Part shown: one piece after another, positions 32,786 to 42,650 of the stretch
Layout of the letters: each line of letters opens with the position of its first letter
Numbering within the stretch: the stretch's first letter is position 1
Assembly (NCBI GenBank): GCA_036381035.1
Contig: DASVDQ010000150.1
Span: forward strand, 1 to 64,000
DNA length: 64,000 nucleotides
Source: Trueperaceae bacterium
GTDB taxonomy: Bacteria; Deinococcota; Deinococci; Deinococcales; Trueperaceae
Direction of reading: 5' to 3'
The notes under the pieces: model-generated
Told to the model about the DNA's origin: nothing
The model's database searches: none
What the model saw: only the letters and a program-made list of their open reading frames with translations
Position numbers and translations under genes: made by a program

Positions 32786-33059
32786 CCTCGTCCCCCTATA
32801 CGAACGGTCCGCGGATCATCGGCCGGAGGCCGACGCCCGGGCGGAGTCAGATGGCAAGGAGTCGCTCGAGGACTGTGGACTGGGGCTTCTCGTAGGCAGG
32901 AGGGGCCGCTGAGACCGCCAAGATAGTCTGCGTCAGGGTCAAGCCCCTGTCTAGGATCGTGCGCACGACAGGACGGCGAAGACGGGACGGAAGCGTGGAC
33001 CGTGAAGGTCTAGGTTCCCCATGGCCCTGCCAGGTTCGCTTCTGACGCACCGCCCGATC
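32786..33059. other. Lower-GC spacer upstream of LGFP gene
   Basis: 274 bp between the LGFP start and the nucS stop. Nearest the LGFP gene is GGGGGACGAGG as ribosome site and a TATAGG -10-like box. A 67-codon minus-strand open frame at 32847-33050 has no recognisable features. Probably the promoter side of the island plus its junction. Confidence 0.4.
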
Positions 33060-33815
33060 TCAGAAGAGCGCCTCCTGGACAGCCGACTCGCGCTGCGGAC
33101 CGGGCAGGGCCGTGACCTCGCGGAACTCCAGTCCCAGAGCGCCGAGGCGGTTGAGCGCCGGAGCGGTGACCGCGGGCGCGGCGAGGACGCCCCTGACCCG
33201 GCCCGGCCACAAGGACCGCACGCTCTCCACGTAGCGCGCGAGCTGGTGCACGGCCTCGTGGTTGGCCTTGCCGCGCTTGAGCTCCACGACGACGAGCGCG
33301 CCGGAGGCGTCGCGCGCCAGCAGGTCGATGCCGCCCACGTCGGTGGGGATCTCGAGGTCCACGAGCGTCAGCCCCGGCTCGATCACGCTGGGGTCGGAGG
33401 CGAGCGCGGCCTGCATCTCGGCCTCGCTGCCCAGCAGCACGAAGCCCCCTCCGTCGCGCAGCTCGAAGGCCTGCGCGAACGCCGGGGCGAGGAAGCCCAC
33501 GCGCAGGGTCTCGGGCGGCGCGAAGCGCTCGGCGATCAGCACCGCGCTGCCGTCCTCGCAGGTCACGCGCACGTCGTCGGTCTGGGGCTGCCAGTTGACA
33601 GGCTTCACGCCGCGCGGTCCGTGGACCTGCACGCTGCCGTCGGGCTTGACCATGAGCAGGTAGTCGCCGGCCTCGGCGACCGAGGCGGCGCGTCCCCGGT
33701 AGAACACCTCGAACTCCCCCGCCACCTGCACGACGGCGCCCTTGTCCCTGAGCGCCCCCTCGAGGAACTCGACGAGCTCGTCAGGGGCGGGCTGCGTGAG
33801 CACGGCCCGCAGCAC
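33060..33815 (-). CDS. nucS: NucS endonuclease (mismatch/ssDNA nuclease)
   Basis: 251 aa from GTG 33815. NucS/EndoMS cleaves mismatched or branched DNA and replaces MutS-MutL in many Actinobacteria and some Archaea and Deinococcota. N-terminal beta-barrel DNA-binding domain (EVFYRGRAASVAEAGDYLLMVKPDGS), C-terminal RecB-like nuclease core IDLLARDASGALVVVELKRGKA with the Asp-Glu-x-Lys site, and QLARYVESVRSLW. An ATG at 33851 or 33860 would lengthen it, but TACGCT sits 7 nt before the GTG at 33815. The C-terminus (ESAVQEALF) lacks an obvious clamp-binding motif. Divergent from nfo. Confidence 0.9.
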   Translation of the reverse strand: MLRAVLTQPAPDELVEFLEGALRDKGAVVQVAGEFEVFYRGRAASVAEAGDYLLMVKPDGSVQVHGPRGVKPVNWQPQTDDVRVTCEDGSAVLIAERFAPPETLRVGFLAPAFAQAFELRDGGGFVLLGSEAEMQAALASDPSVIEPGLTLVDLEIPTDVGGIDLLARDASGALVVVELKRGKANHEAVHQLARYVESVRSLWPGRVRGVLAAPAVTAPALNRLGALGLEFREVTALPGPQRESAVQEALF

Positions 33816-33822
33816 GGCGAGA

Positions 33823-33828
33823 AGCGTA
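33823..33828 (-). promoter_or_regulatory. -10 box, leaderless nucS promoter
   Basis: TACGCT on the minus strand, 7 nt before the GTG at 33815; only 8 bp from the nfo -10. Confidence 0.5.
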
Positions 33829-33836
33829 CCACCGGT

Positions 33837-33842
33837 TAGACT
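33837..33842 (+). promoter_or_regulatory. -10 box, leaderless nfo promoter
   Basis: TAGACT, 7 nt before the ATG at 33850. Its -35 position (about 33814-33819) would cover the nucS start codon. Confidence 0.55.
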
Positions 33843-33849
33843 CGCCCCC

Positions 33850-34695
33850 ATGGGCCTCATCGGCGCTCACGTCTCCACGTCCGGCGGACTCGCCAACGCC
33901 TTCGACAGGGCCGACGCGATCGGCTGCGAGAGCCTCCAGGTCTTCGTCAAGAGCCCCAACCAGTGGCGCGGCAAGGCGCTCACCGACGAGGACGTCGCCG
34001 GCTTCAAGGAGCGCCACGGCAGGGACGGCCAGCCCGTCATCGCCCACGCCGCCTACCTGATCAACCTGGCTTCGCCCAAGGAGGACATCCTCAAGAGCTC
34101 CGTCGAGGGCCTCCGCGACGAGCTCTCGCGCTGCGCCCGCCTGGGGCTGCGCGGGCTCGTGCTGCACCCCGGCGGGCACCTCGGCGCCGGCCCGGAGGCC
34201 GGCATCGAGCTCGTCGCCCGCTCCCTCGACGCCGTGTTGTCGCAGCCGGAGACGGGCGACGCCCGCGTGCTCCTCGAGAACACGGCCGGCCAGGGCACGG
34301 CCCTGGGCTCGCGCTTCGAGGAGCTGGCCGCGATCATCGCGCTCGTCGACGCCAAGGACCGCCTCGGCGTCTGCCTCGACTCCTGCCACGCCTTCGCGGC
34401 CGGCTACGACGTGTCCACCGAGGACGGCTACGAGGCCACCCTCGAGGCCGCCGAGGCCGCGTTCGGCCTCTCGCGCGTGGAGGCGATCCACCTGAACGAC
34501 TCCAAGCACCCGCTGGGCAGCCGCAAGGACAGGCACGAGAACATAGGCGAGGGGCTGATCGGCGAGGCCTTCTTCGCCCGCGCGCTCGCCGACGAGCGCC
34601 TCGCGCACCTGCCCATGGTGCTGGAGACGCCCATGGGCGACGACGACCTCGGCCACGCCCGCGACATGGAGCGGCTCAGGCAGCTGAGGGGGTAG
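33850..34695 (+). CDS. nfo: Endonuclease IV (AP endonuclease)
   Basis: 281-aa TIM-barrel AP endonuclease with a trinuclear zinc site, cutting 5' of abasic sites in base-excision repair. Signature blocks: IGAHVSTSGGLANAF, VIAHAAYLINLASP, LVLHPGGHLG, LLENTAGQGTALGS, GVCLDSCHAFAAGYD, IHLNDSKHPLGSRKDRHENIGEG and the closing VLETPMG, which include the zinc ligands His, Glu and Asp. Length matches the family. ATG at 33850 follows TAGACT by 7 nt. Divergent from nucS. Confidence 0.96.
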   Translation: MGLIGAHVSTSGGLANAFDRADAIGCESLQVFVKSPNQWRGKALTDEDVAGFKERHGRDGQPVIAHAAYLINLASPKEDILKSSVEGLRDELSRCARLGLRGLVLHPGGHLGAGPEAGIELVARSLDAVLSQPETGDARVLLENTAGQGTALGSRFEELAAIIALVDAKDRLGVCLDSCHAFAAGYDVSTEDGYEATLEAAEAAFGLSRVEAIHLNDSKHPLGSRKDRHENIGEGLIGEAFFARALADERLAHLPMVLETPMGDDDLGHARDMERLRQLRG

Positions 34696-34713
34696 GGCGC
34701 GGGCTCGCGGGGC

Positions 34714-34974
34714 TCACCGCGGCCGCAGGTCGTCCCTCACCGTCGTGTCGCGCCTGACGGTGACGTCGGGCGTCGGGTTGCGGCCCAGCTCGGGCAGCAG
34801 GGCCAGGCCGGCGAGGCCGACGATCACGTAGATGATCGAGGAGATGGTGTTCTTCTCGCCGAAGTCGTTCCCGGTGATCGCCGCCACGAGGTCGAACCCG
34901 AACAGCCCCACGAGCAGCCAGTTGATGGCTCCGATGATCACGATCAGCAGCGCGACCGTCCTTAGAGCACCCAT
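34714..34974 (-). CDS. DUF378 membrane protein
   Basis: 86 aa with two TM segments and the family block IIGAINWLLVGLFGFDLVAAITG, then IIYVIVGLAGLALLPE, and a charged, Arg-rich cytoplasmic tail. DUF378 proteins have no known function. ATG at 34974 preceded by GGGAGGGAGCAGG. Convergent with nfo. Confidence 0.88.
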   Translation of the reverse strand: MGALRTVALLIVIIGAINWLLVGLFGFDLVAAITGNDFGEKNTISSIIYVIVGLAGLALLPELGRNPTPDVTVRRDTTVRDDLRPR

Positions 34975-35143
34975 GACCTGCTCCCTCCCACGGCGGGCCC
35001 GGATTCTCCGGTCCCGCTCGTAGGGTAGGGGCTCGGGGTGAGAGGCGGTACTCGGCCGCCCGGAGCGTCGCGTCGACGCCTGTCGAGGCGCGGAGAGGCG
35101 CGGAGAGGCCCGGGCCGGCGCACGGGAGACCCGCGGCGGCGCC

Positions 35144-35998
35144 CTACCCGCCCAGGTAGGCCGACGCCACCCTCTCGTCGCGCGCCAGCTCTTCCGCCGG
35201 CGCCGAGAGGAGCACGTTGCCGGTCTCGAGCAGGTAGCCGTGGTCGGCGAGGCGCAGGGCCGCGCGCGCGTTCTGCTCGATGAGCAGCACGGTCGCGCCG
35301 GCGTCGCGGAGCGCGGCGACGACGCGGAAGATCTCCTCCACGATCAGCGGCGCGAGGCCCAGGCTCGGCTCGTCGAGCAGCAGGAGGCGGGGGCGGGCCA
35401 TCATCGCGCGCCCTATCGCCAGCATCTGCTGCTCCCCGCCGGACATCGTGCCCGCGACCTGGCGGCGCCTGGCGGCGAGCTGCGGGAACGTCGCGTAGAC
35501 CTCTTCGAGGGACTCCCGCAGGTCGCGCTCCCCGCGCAGGTAGCGTCGGTAGCCGCCGAGGCGCAGGTTGTCCTCGACCGCCAACGCGGCGAACAGCTCG
35601 CGTCGCTCGGGCACCAGCACGACGCCGCGGCCCACCATCGCCTCCGGCGTCGCCTGCGTGACGTCCTCGCCGCCCAGCAGCACGCGTCCGCCGGCCTTCG
35701 GCACGACGCCGACGATCGCGTTCACCAGGCTCGACTTGCCCGCGCCGTTCGCGCCGATCACGGTGACGAGCTGACCGCGGCCGACGCTGACGTCCACCTC
35801 GCTGAGCGCCTGCACGCCGCCGTACCTCACGCTCAGGCCCTCGACGACGAGGAGCGGCTGCGCGCCGTCCACGCCGGCGGGGGACCTCGCGGCGCCGTCC
35901 GCGCCGGCCGGAGACCCGGCGGCGCCCTCCAGGCCGACGGGAGGCCCGGCAACGCCGTTCGTGCCCGCCGCGAACCGGGCGTCGACGGGGCCGCTCAC
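35144..35998 (-). CDS. livF: Liv-type ABC transporter ATPase LivF
   Basis: 284-aa ATP-binding subunit, last gene of the hpa-liv unit. Residues 1-48 are an unusual Gly/Ala/Pro repeat leader (see tandem repeat); the ATPase begins at [15 protein letters not shown]. Walker [10 protein letters not shown] (82-90), signature [14 protein letters not shown], Walker [15 protein letters not shown] and the switch His region [15 protein letters not shown] start at 35998 overlaps the livMG stop (GTGA). Given the operon, the substrate is more likely an aromatic acid than branched-chain amino acids (inference). Confidence 0.92.
   Translation of the reverse strand: MSGPVDARFAAGTNGVAGPPVGLEGAAGSPAGADGAARSPAGVDGAQPLLVVEGLSVRYGGVQALSEVDVSVGRGQLVTVIGANGAGKSSLVNAIVGVVPKAGGRVLLGGEDVTQATPEAMVGRGVVLVPERRELFAALAVEDNLRLGGYRRYLRGERDLRESLEEVYATFPQLAARRRQVAGTMSGGEQQMLAIGRAMMARPRLLLLDEPSLGLAPLIVEEIFRVVAALRDAGATVLLIEQNARAALRLADHGYLLETGNVLLSAPAEELARDERVASAYLGG
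35862..35981 (-). repeat. 30-bp tandem repeat in livF N-terminus
   Basis: Four diverging 30-bp units at 35862-35891, 35892-35921, 35922-35951 and 35952-35981, coding for [10 protein letters not shown]-type decapeptides. Divergence rises toward the start codon. Confidence 0.75.
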
Positions 35999-37830
35999 GC
36001 GACCTCCCTGCCGAGGTAGGCCTCGATGACCGCCGGGTCGCGCCTGACCACCGCCGGCGTGCCCTCGGCGAGCAGCTCGCCGTGGTTCATGACGACGATG
36101 CGGTCGACGAGGTCCATGACGACGTCCATGTCGTGCTCGACGAGCAGGACCGTGACGCCCTCGTCGCGCAGGCGCCGCACCAGCGCCTTCAGGTCCTCCT
36201 TCTCGTTGCGCCTGAGGCCGGCGGCGGGCTCGTCGAGGAGCAGCAGCACGGGGTCGGCCATGAGGGCGCGCGCCACCTCGAGCAGGCGCAGCTTGCCGAG
36301 GGGCAGCGAGTCCGCCCGCGCGAACGGCTCGTCCCCCAGGCCGACGCGCCTGAGCTGCCTGAGGGCCTCGGCGCGCACGCGCTCCTCCTCCGCCCCGCCC
36401 AGGCCCAGCAGGCCGCTCCACAGACCGGAGCTGGTGCGCGAGTAGGCGCCGAGAGCCACGTTCTCGAGCAGGCTGAGGCTCGGGCTCAGGTTGAGGTGCT
36501 GGAACGTGCGCGCCAGGCCGAGGCCGGCCACCTGGTGGGGCTGCAGGCGCGTGATGTCCCGCCCGGCGAAGCGCACGCGCCCGGCGTCCACGGACAGCAC
36601 GCCCGTGATGAGGTTGAACGCCGTGGTCTTGCCGGCCCCGTTCGGGCCGATGAGCCCCACGACCTCGCCCTGGCCGACCGCGAACGAGAGGCGGTGCACG
36701 GCGGTGAGGCCGCCGAACGACCGCGTCACGCCCTCGAGCTCGAGCAACGGGCCGCTGACCCGCACGCGCTCGCGGGCCGGCAGTGGCGGCGCGTCCTCGC
36801 GCACCGGCCTCTCGGGCCGGCGCGGCAGGAGGGAGTCGACCATCGGCACGAGCCCGCGCCGCGCGTACTGCAGGACGAGGATGAGGATGAAGCCGAACGC
36901 GACGATCTCGTAGTTGCCGGTGCGTCCGAGCAGGGCGGGCAGCACCTGCTGGAGCTGCTCCTTGAGCAGCACGAAGACGCCGGTGCCCACGAGGGCGCCC
37001 CACACGCTCGTCAGCCCGCCGATCACGGCCATGATCAGGTAGTCGATGCTGTCGCTCAGCGAGGCGAGGTTCGGGACGATGAACAGCTCGCGGTAGGTGT
37101 GAAGCCCGCCCGAGAGCGCCGCCAGCGCGGCCGCGGCGAGGAACGTGATCATCTTGACGCGCTGGACGTCGACGCCGAAGCTGGCCGCCGCCACTGACCC
37201 GGTCCGCAGGCTCTTGATCGCCCGACCGACCCGCGAGCGCATCAGGTTCGTCACCAGCCACAGGGTGAGGAGCAGCGCGCCCCACACGAGCACGTAGTAC
37301 TCGCGGTCGCCGCGGATGGGGTCGCCGAGGAGCGTGAGCGGCGGGATGCGGTTGCCCGTCGCGCTGCCGAAGCCCGTGTTGCCGCCGGTGACGGCGATCC
37401 AGTTGCGCAGGACGCCAGTGATCACCAGGCCCCAGGCCAGCGTGGCCAGCGCCAGGAAGTGGCCCTTGAGCCGCAGCGTGATGAGCCCCATCAGCCAGGC
37501 GATGAGCACCGACGCGAGGACGCCGGCGACGATCGAGAGCCAGGGGCTGAGGCCGAAGCGGCTGGCGAGGATCGCGGCCGTGTACGCGCCGGTGCCGACG
37601 AACGCCGCCTGCCCCAGGGAGGCGAGGCCGGCGTAGCCGGTCAGCAGCACCAGCCCCAGCACGACGAGCGAGTACATGCCGATGAGGTTCGCGAGCCGCA
37701 GCCCGAACGCGCCGGAGACGAAGGGCAGGACGACGACGATGACGGCGAAGGCCAGGAACAGGCCGCGCCGCAGCCAGGCTCCCAGGACCGCGCTCCCGGG
37801 ACCGCCGCGCGGGTCGGGTCCGCCGCTCAC
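35995..37830 (-). CDS. livMG: LivM permease-LivG ATPase fusion
   Basis: 611 aa. Residues about 20-335 are a LivM-type permease (eight or so TM segments, [33 protein letters not shown]); about 360-611 are LivG: Walker [10 protein letters not shown] (395-403), [20 protein letters not shown], Walker [12 protein letters not shown], and [18 protein letters not shown]. The joining segment (336-358) is Pro/Arg-rich. The signature loop reads [15 protein letters not shown] rather than the common LSYGQQR form. GTG at 37830 overlaps the livH stop (GTGA). Such fusions are known in other bacteria. Confidence 0.93.
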   Translation of the reverse strand: MSGGPDPRGGPGSAVLGAWLRRGLFLAFAVIVVVLPFVSGAFGLRLANLIGMYSLVVLGLVLLTGYAGLASLGQAAFVGTGAYTAAILASRFGLSPWLSIVAGVLASVLIAWLMGLITLRLKGHFLALATLAWGLVITGVLRNWIAVTGGNTGFGSATGNRIPPLTLLGDPIRGDREYYVLVWGALLLTLWLVTNLMRSRVGRAIKSLRTGSVAAASFGVDVQRVKMITFLAAAALAALSGGLHTYRELFIVPNLASLSDSIDYLIMAVIGGLTSVWGALVGTGVFVLLKEQLQQVLPALLGRTGNYEIVAFGFILILVLQYARRGLVPMVDSLLPRRPERPVREDAPPLPARERVRVSGPLLELEGVTRSFGGLTAVHRLSFAVGQGEVVGLIGPNGAGKTTAFNLITGVLSVDAGRVRFAGRDITRLQPHQVAGLGLARTFQHLNLSPSLSLLENVALGAYSRTSSGLWSGLLGLGGAEEERVRAEALRQLRRVGLGDEPFARADSLPLGKLRLLEVARALMADPVLLLLDEPAAGLRRNEKEDLKALVRRLRDEGVTVLLVEHDMDVVMDLVDRIVVMNHGELLAEGTPAVVRRDPAVIEAYLGREVA

Positions 37831-38867
37831 TCGACGTGCTCCTCGAAGTCCACGTGCTGCAGCGAGCGCACCAGGAGCACGGGGATGATCAGCAGGAACA
37901 CGAGGACGTCCTTGTAGGCCGAGGAGACGTAGAAGGCGCTGAACTGCTCGGCGACGCCCACGAACACGGCGCCGGCGACGGCCACCGCGGGGTTGCTGAG
38001 GCCGCCGATGATGGCGCCGACGAACCCCTTGAGGCCGATAAGGAAGCCGAAGTCGTAGGCCATCTTCGTGATCGGCGTGATCAGCACGCCGGCGACGGCG
38101 GCGAGGAAGACCGAGATCGTGAAGGCCGTGGAGCCCGCGCGCACGACGGAGATGCCCGAGAGCCTGGCGCCGAGCTTGTTCACGGCCGCGGCGCGCAGCG
38201 CCTTGCCGTGCAGCGTGCGGCCGAGGAACCACCACAGCGCGGCGAGCAGAACGGCGCTCAGGGCGAGCAGCCACAGGTCCTGGTGGTCGAAGAGGACGGG
38301 CCCGAAGCGGGCGCGCCCCTCTGTGAACGGGGGCAGCGTGTACGGCTGCGGGCCCCAGAACGCCAGGCCGAGGCCGGTGAGCGCGAGGTGCAGGCCGATG
38401 GTCATGATCAGATAGACGAGGGCCGATGCCCTGGGCAGCGGCTGGATGATCACGCGGTAAGAGACGGGACCGAGGGCCGTGGTGAGGGCCAGGGCCACGG
38501 CGATGTGGGCGACGTAGGGGAGCTGGGCGCGGCTGAGGAGCACGACCGCCAGGTAGGCGACGGCGGCGGCCGCGACGGGCCAGACGAGGCCGAGGGCCAG
38601 GCGGCCGGCGCGGCGCTCGCGGGCGAAGCGGATGCCGTCGTAGACGGCCCACAGCAGCAGCCCCGCCACCAGGAGGTAGACGCTGCCGGGCACCGCCCCG
38701 GCGCGCAGGCTCGCCACCGTGAGCGCCGCGATCATCACGAACTCGCCGATGGCGACGTTGATGACCCCCGTGACGGCGTAGAGGACGACGAGGCCCAGCG
38801 CCATGAGGGCGTAGATGGCCCCGTTCGTGAGGCCCTCGAAGAGGAGGATCAGCGGGATGTCGAGCAA
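37827..38867 (-). CDS. livH: Liv-type ABC transporter permease LivH
   Basis: 346-aa inner-membrane permease with the LivH signature [19 protein letters not shown] at the start and [24 protein letters not shown] near the end. An extra hydrophilic/hydrophobic segment at about 70-110 makes it longer than the usual 290-300 aa. TTG start at 38867 after GGAGGGCG. Separated from livK by a strong hairpin. Confidence 0.92.
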   Translation of the reverse strand: MLDIPLILLFEGLTNGAIYALMALGLVVLYAVTGVINVAIGEFVMIAALTVASLRAGAVPGSVYLLVAGLLLWAVYDGIRFARERRAGRLALGLVWPVAAAAVAYLAVVLLSRAQLPYVAHIAVALALTTALGPVSYRVIIQPLPRASALVYLIMTIGLHLALTGLGLAFWGPQPYTLPPFTEGRARFGPVLFDHQDLWLLALSAVLLAALWWFLGRTLHGKALRAAAVNKLGARLSGISVVRAGSTAFTISVFLAAVAGVLITPITKMAYDFGFLIGLKGFVGAIIGGLSNPAVAVAGAVFVGVAEQFSAFYVSSAYKDVLVFLLIIPVLLVRSLQHVDFEEHVE

Positions 38868-38887
38868 GCGCCCTCCGCTGCCGGAGA

Positions 38888-38921
38888 GGCGGGGCGGGCT
38901 TAGGCCTGAGCCCGCCCCGCC
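38888..38921 (-). other. Intercistronic hairpin livK-livH
   Basis: GGCGGGGCGGGCT (38888-38900) pairs perfectly with its complement at 38909-38921 over an 8-nt loop, giving a 13-bp all-strong stem just after the livK stop. No U-tract, so more likely partial attenuation or mRNA stabilisation that favours the binding protein. Confidence 0.65.
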
Positions 38922-38953
38922 GCCACCGGGGGTGATGCGCCTAGGCCCTCACC

Positions 38954-40126
38954 TCAGCGGGCGAGGGTCCAGTCGCCGTCCTGGATCTCGACGATCACCA
39001 GGGCCCGCTCGTCGAGCCCCAGGTGGTCCTCGGCGGTGAAGTCGAAGACGCCGCCCACGCCCGTGAACGGCCCCATCTCCTCGAGCGCGTCGCGCAGCGC
39101 CTGACGCACCGCGGCCGTGTCGTCCCAGTCCAGCTCGCCCTGGTCCATGGCGTACTCCAGCGCGAGCTGGATGGCCCTGACGGCGTCCCAGGCGTGCCCG
39201 CCGAACGTGCTGGCGGTGCCCTCGCCGTAGAGCGCCTCGTACTGCTCCACGTACTGGGCGGCCACCGGCGCGATCTCGTTGTCGTCCGGCAGCTCGTCGA
39301 CGACGATCATCGGGCCGATCGGCAGGCGCACGCCGTCGGCGGCGTCGCCGGCCAGCTCGAGGAAGCTCGGGTTGCCCACGCCGTGGCTGACGTAGACCTG
39401 GCCCTCGTAGCCGCGGTTGGCGAGCTCCTCGACGACGAGCGCGGTGTCGCGCACGACGCCCCAGATCAGCACGGCGTCGGGCTGGCTGCGGATCGCGGAG
39501 AGGACCTGGGCGGTGACGTTCGTGTCGGAGCGTCCGTAGCGCTCGATCGCGACGACCTCGATGTCGGTGCCCTCGATCGCGGCGTTCAGCTCGGTGAGGC
39601 CGCCCTCGCCGTAGGCGTCGTCGATGGCCAGGTAGGCGAGCGTGTGCAGGTCGTTGGCCATCATGTCCTGGACGATGCCGCGGATCATCAGCCTGTCGGT
39701 CTGCGGCGTCTTGAAGACCCAGTGGCGGTCCTCCACCGGCTCGATGATGTTCGCGGCGGCCGCCATGCTGATGTTCGGGACGCCGGCCTCCTGCACGGTG
39801 TCGATGATCGCCAGGCTGTTCGCCGAGATCGTGCAGCAGATGACGACGTGGACGTCCTCCTCCTGGATCAGGCGGCTGACGTTCGTGACGGCCTGCGCGG
39901 TGTCCGACGCCGTGTCGAGGAAGACGATCTCGACGGGCACGCCGTTGATGCCGCCCGCCGCGTTGATCTGGTCCTGCAGCATGCGGAAGGTGTTCGCCTC
40001 CGGCTCGCCGAGGGCGGAGGCGGCGCCGGTCGCCGCGGCCGCCGCGCCGATGCGCAGCGTCTGCGCCAGCGCCGACGGCGCGAGGAGCAGCGCGAGGGCC
40101 AGAAGCGTGGGCAACGTTCTTCTCAT
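38954..40126 (-). CDS. livK: Liv-type periplasmic substrate-binding protein
   Basis: 390 aa with a clear signal peptide (MRRTLPTLLALALLLAPSALA, cleavage before QT) and a type I periplasmic binding fold: LRIGAAAAATGAASALG, DTASDTAQAVTNVSRLIQE, HWVFKTPQTD, DDAYGEGGL and SHGVGNPSFL. ATG at 40126 is preferred over one at 40132 since AGGGAGGA needs the extra spacing. Lies 38 nt behind hpaD and ahead of livH. Its linkage to hpaBDEG suggests 4-hydroxyphenylacetate or a related aromatic acid as ligand (inference). Confidence 0.92.
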   Translation of the reverse strand: MRRTLPTLLALALLLAPSALAQTLRIGAAAAATGAASALGEPEANTFRMLQDQINAAGGINGVPVEIVFLDTASDTAQAVTNVSRLIQEEDVHVVICCTISANSLAIIDTVQEAGVPNISMAAAANIIEPVEDRHWVFKTPQTDRLMIRGIVQDMMANDLHTLAYLAIDDAYGEGGLTELNAAIEGTDIEVVAIERYGRSDTNVTAQVLSAIRSQPDAVLIWGVVRDTALVVEELANRGYEGQVYVSHGVGNPSFLELAGDAADGVRLPIGPMIVVDELPDDNEIAPVAAQYVEQYEALYGEGTASTFGGHAWDAVRAIQLALEYAMDQGELDWDDTAAVRQALRDALEEMGPFTGVGGVFDFTAEDHLGLDERALVIVEIQDGDWTLAR

Positions 40127-40164
40127 CCTCATTCCTCCCTTGGTTCCATCGACGGCGGCGCGAG

Positions 40165-41151
40165 TCACCTCGCCACCACCGGCCTTACCGGTAGCTGGGG
40201 CTCCCTGGGCGCGACGCCGACGAAGGGGCTGCCCTCCTCGAACCAGCTCTTGGGTGCCGGGTGGCCCCAGAGCGTCTGCCGGCGCGGGTCGTCTAGCGTC
40301 CACCTGATGGGCGCGAACTCGGGGTCCATCGTGCGGTAGTCGCCGGTGAACAGCTCCACGCGGTGCCCGTCGGGGTCGCGCAGGTAGAGGAAGAACGCGT
40401 TCGAGATGCCGTGGCGGCCGGGCCCGCGCTCCATGGCGCCGACCCGGCCGGAGGCGGCCAGCACGTCGCAGGCGTGTATCACGTCCATCTCGCCGCGTAC
40501 CCACAGGCCCACGTGGTGCAGCCGCGGGCCGACCCCGTTCGTGAGCGCGATGTCGTGGACGTTGCCCTTGCGGTGCAGCCACACCGCCCAGAGGCGCGGC
40601 TCGTCCTCCTCGGTCTCGGTGTACTCGCTGACGCGGAAGCCGAGCTCGCCGGCGAGCCAGTCGTGCGTGTCCTGGAGCTCGGCGGCGAAGACGTTGACGT
40701 GGTCGAGGCGCTGCACGGCGGCGCCGCGGTAGAGCTGGTAGTCCTGCAGGCGCCTCTCGACCGCATCCTGGCGCTCGTAGAAGGCCAGCGGCACGCCGAA
40801 GGGGTCGCGCACGTGCAGCGTGCGTCCCTGGCCGCGCGGGCGGGCCTCCTCGACCGGTAGGCCGCGCGAGGCGAAGTAGCTGGCGGCCGCGTCCAGGTCC
40901 CCCTCCTCGCGCACCCTGAAGCCGATGCGCAGGCAGGAGCCGGGGCTCCCCCGCCGCAGCACCAGGCAGTGGTGGCAGGAGTCCTCGAGGCCGCGCAGCC
41001 ACAGCGCCTCGTCGTCCCGCGCCGTGACGACCATGCCGAGGGCGTCCTCGTAGAACGACCGCGAGCGCTCGAGGTCGGCCACGCCGAGCTCCACGTGCGA
41101 GACGCGCAGGACGTCGAAGGGCGGACGAGGGTTGGACGGGGTCAGCGGCAC
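40165..41151 (-). CDS. hpaD: Homoprotocatechuate 2,3-dioxygenase
   Basis: 328-aa extradiol dioxygenase of the vicinal-oxygen-chelate type that opens the ring of 3,4-dihydroxyphenylacetate between C2 and C3. Metal ligands are in place: His151 (RLDHVNVF), His213 (RLHHVGLW) and Glu266 (HRVELFTGDY), with the catalytic His199 in GNVHDIAL. Two repeated VOC modules, C-terminal lid after residue 280. Length and ligand spacing match the Brevibacterium enzyme (155/214/267 there, from memory). GTG start one base after the hpaB stop. Confidence 0.93.
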   Translation of the reverse strand: MPLTPSNPRPPFDVLRVSHVELGVADLERSRSFYEDALGMVVTARDDEALWLRGLEDSCHHCLVLRRGSPGSCLRIGFRVREEGDLDAAASYFASRGLPVEEARPRGQGRTLHVRDPFGVPLAFYERQDAVERRLQDYQLYRGAAVQRLDHVNVFAAELQDTHDWLAGELGFRVSEYTETEEDEPRLWAVWLHRKGNVHDIALTNGVGPRLHHVGLWVRGEMDVIHACDVLAASGRVGAMERGPGRHGISNAFFLYLRDPDGHRVELFTGDYRTMDPEFAPIRWTLDDPRRQTLWGHPAPKSWFEEGSPFVGVAPREPQLPVRPVVAR

Positions 41152-41152
41152 C

Positions 41153-42637
<1,485 letters not shown>

Positions 42638-42650
42638 CTTGTCCCTCCCC

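Noticed and set aside
32847-33050. 67-codon minus-strand open frame in the island spacer
   Set aside because: No ribosome site, no recognisable motif, and not enough length to distinguish from chance.
33816-33860. Longer NucS starting at ATG 33860 or 33851
   Set aside because: These starts would lie beyond the nfo start codon and leave no promoter; the GTG at 33815 has a -10 box at the usual leaderless distance.
40127-41002. N-terminal extension of livK opposite and overlapping hpaD
   Set aside because: Arg/Pro-rich shadow of hpaD in another frame; the signal peptide marks the true start at 40126.
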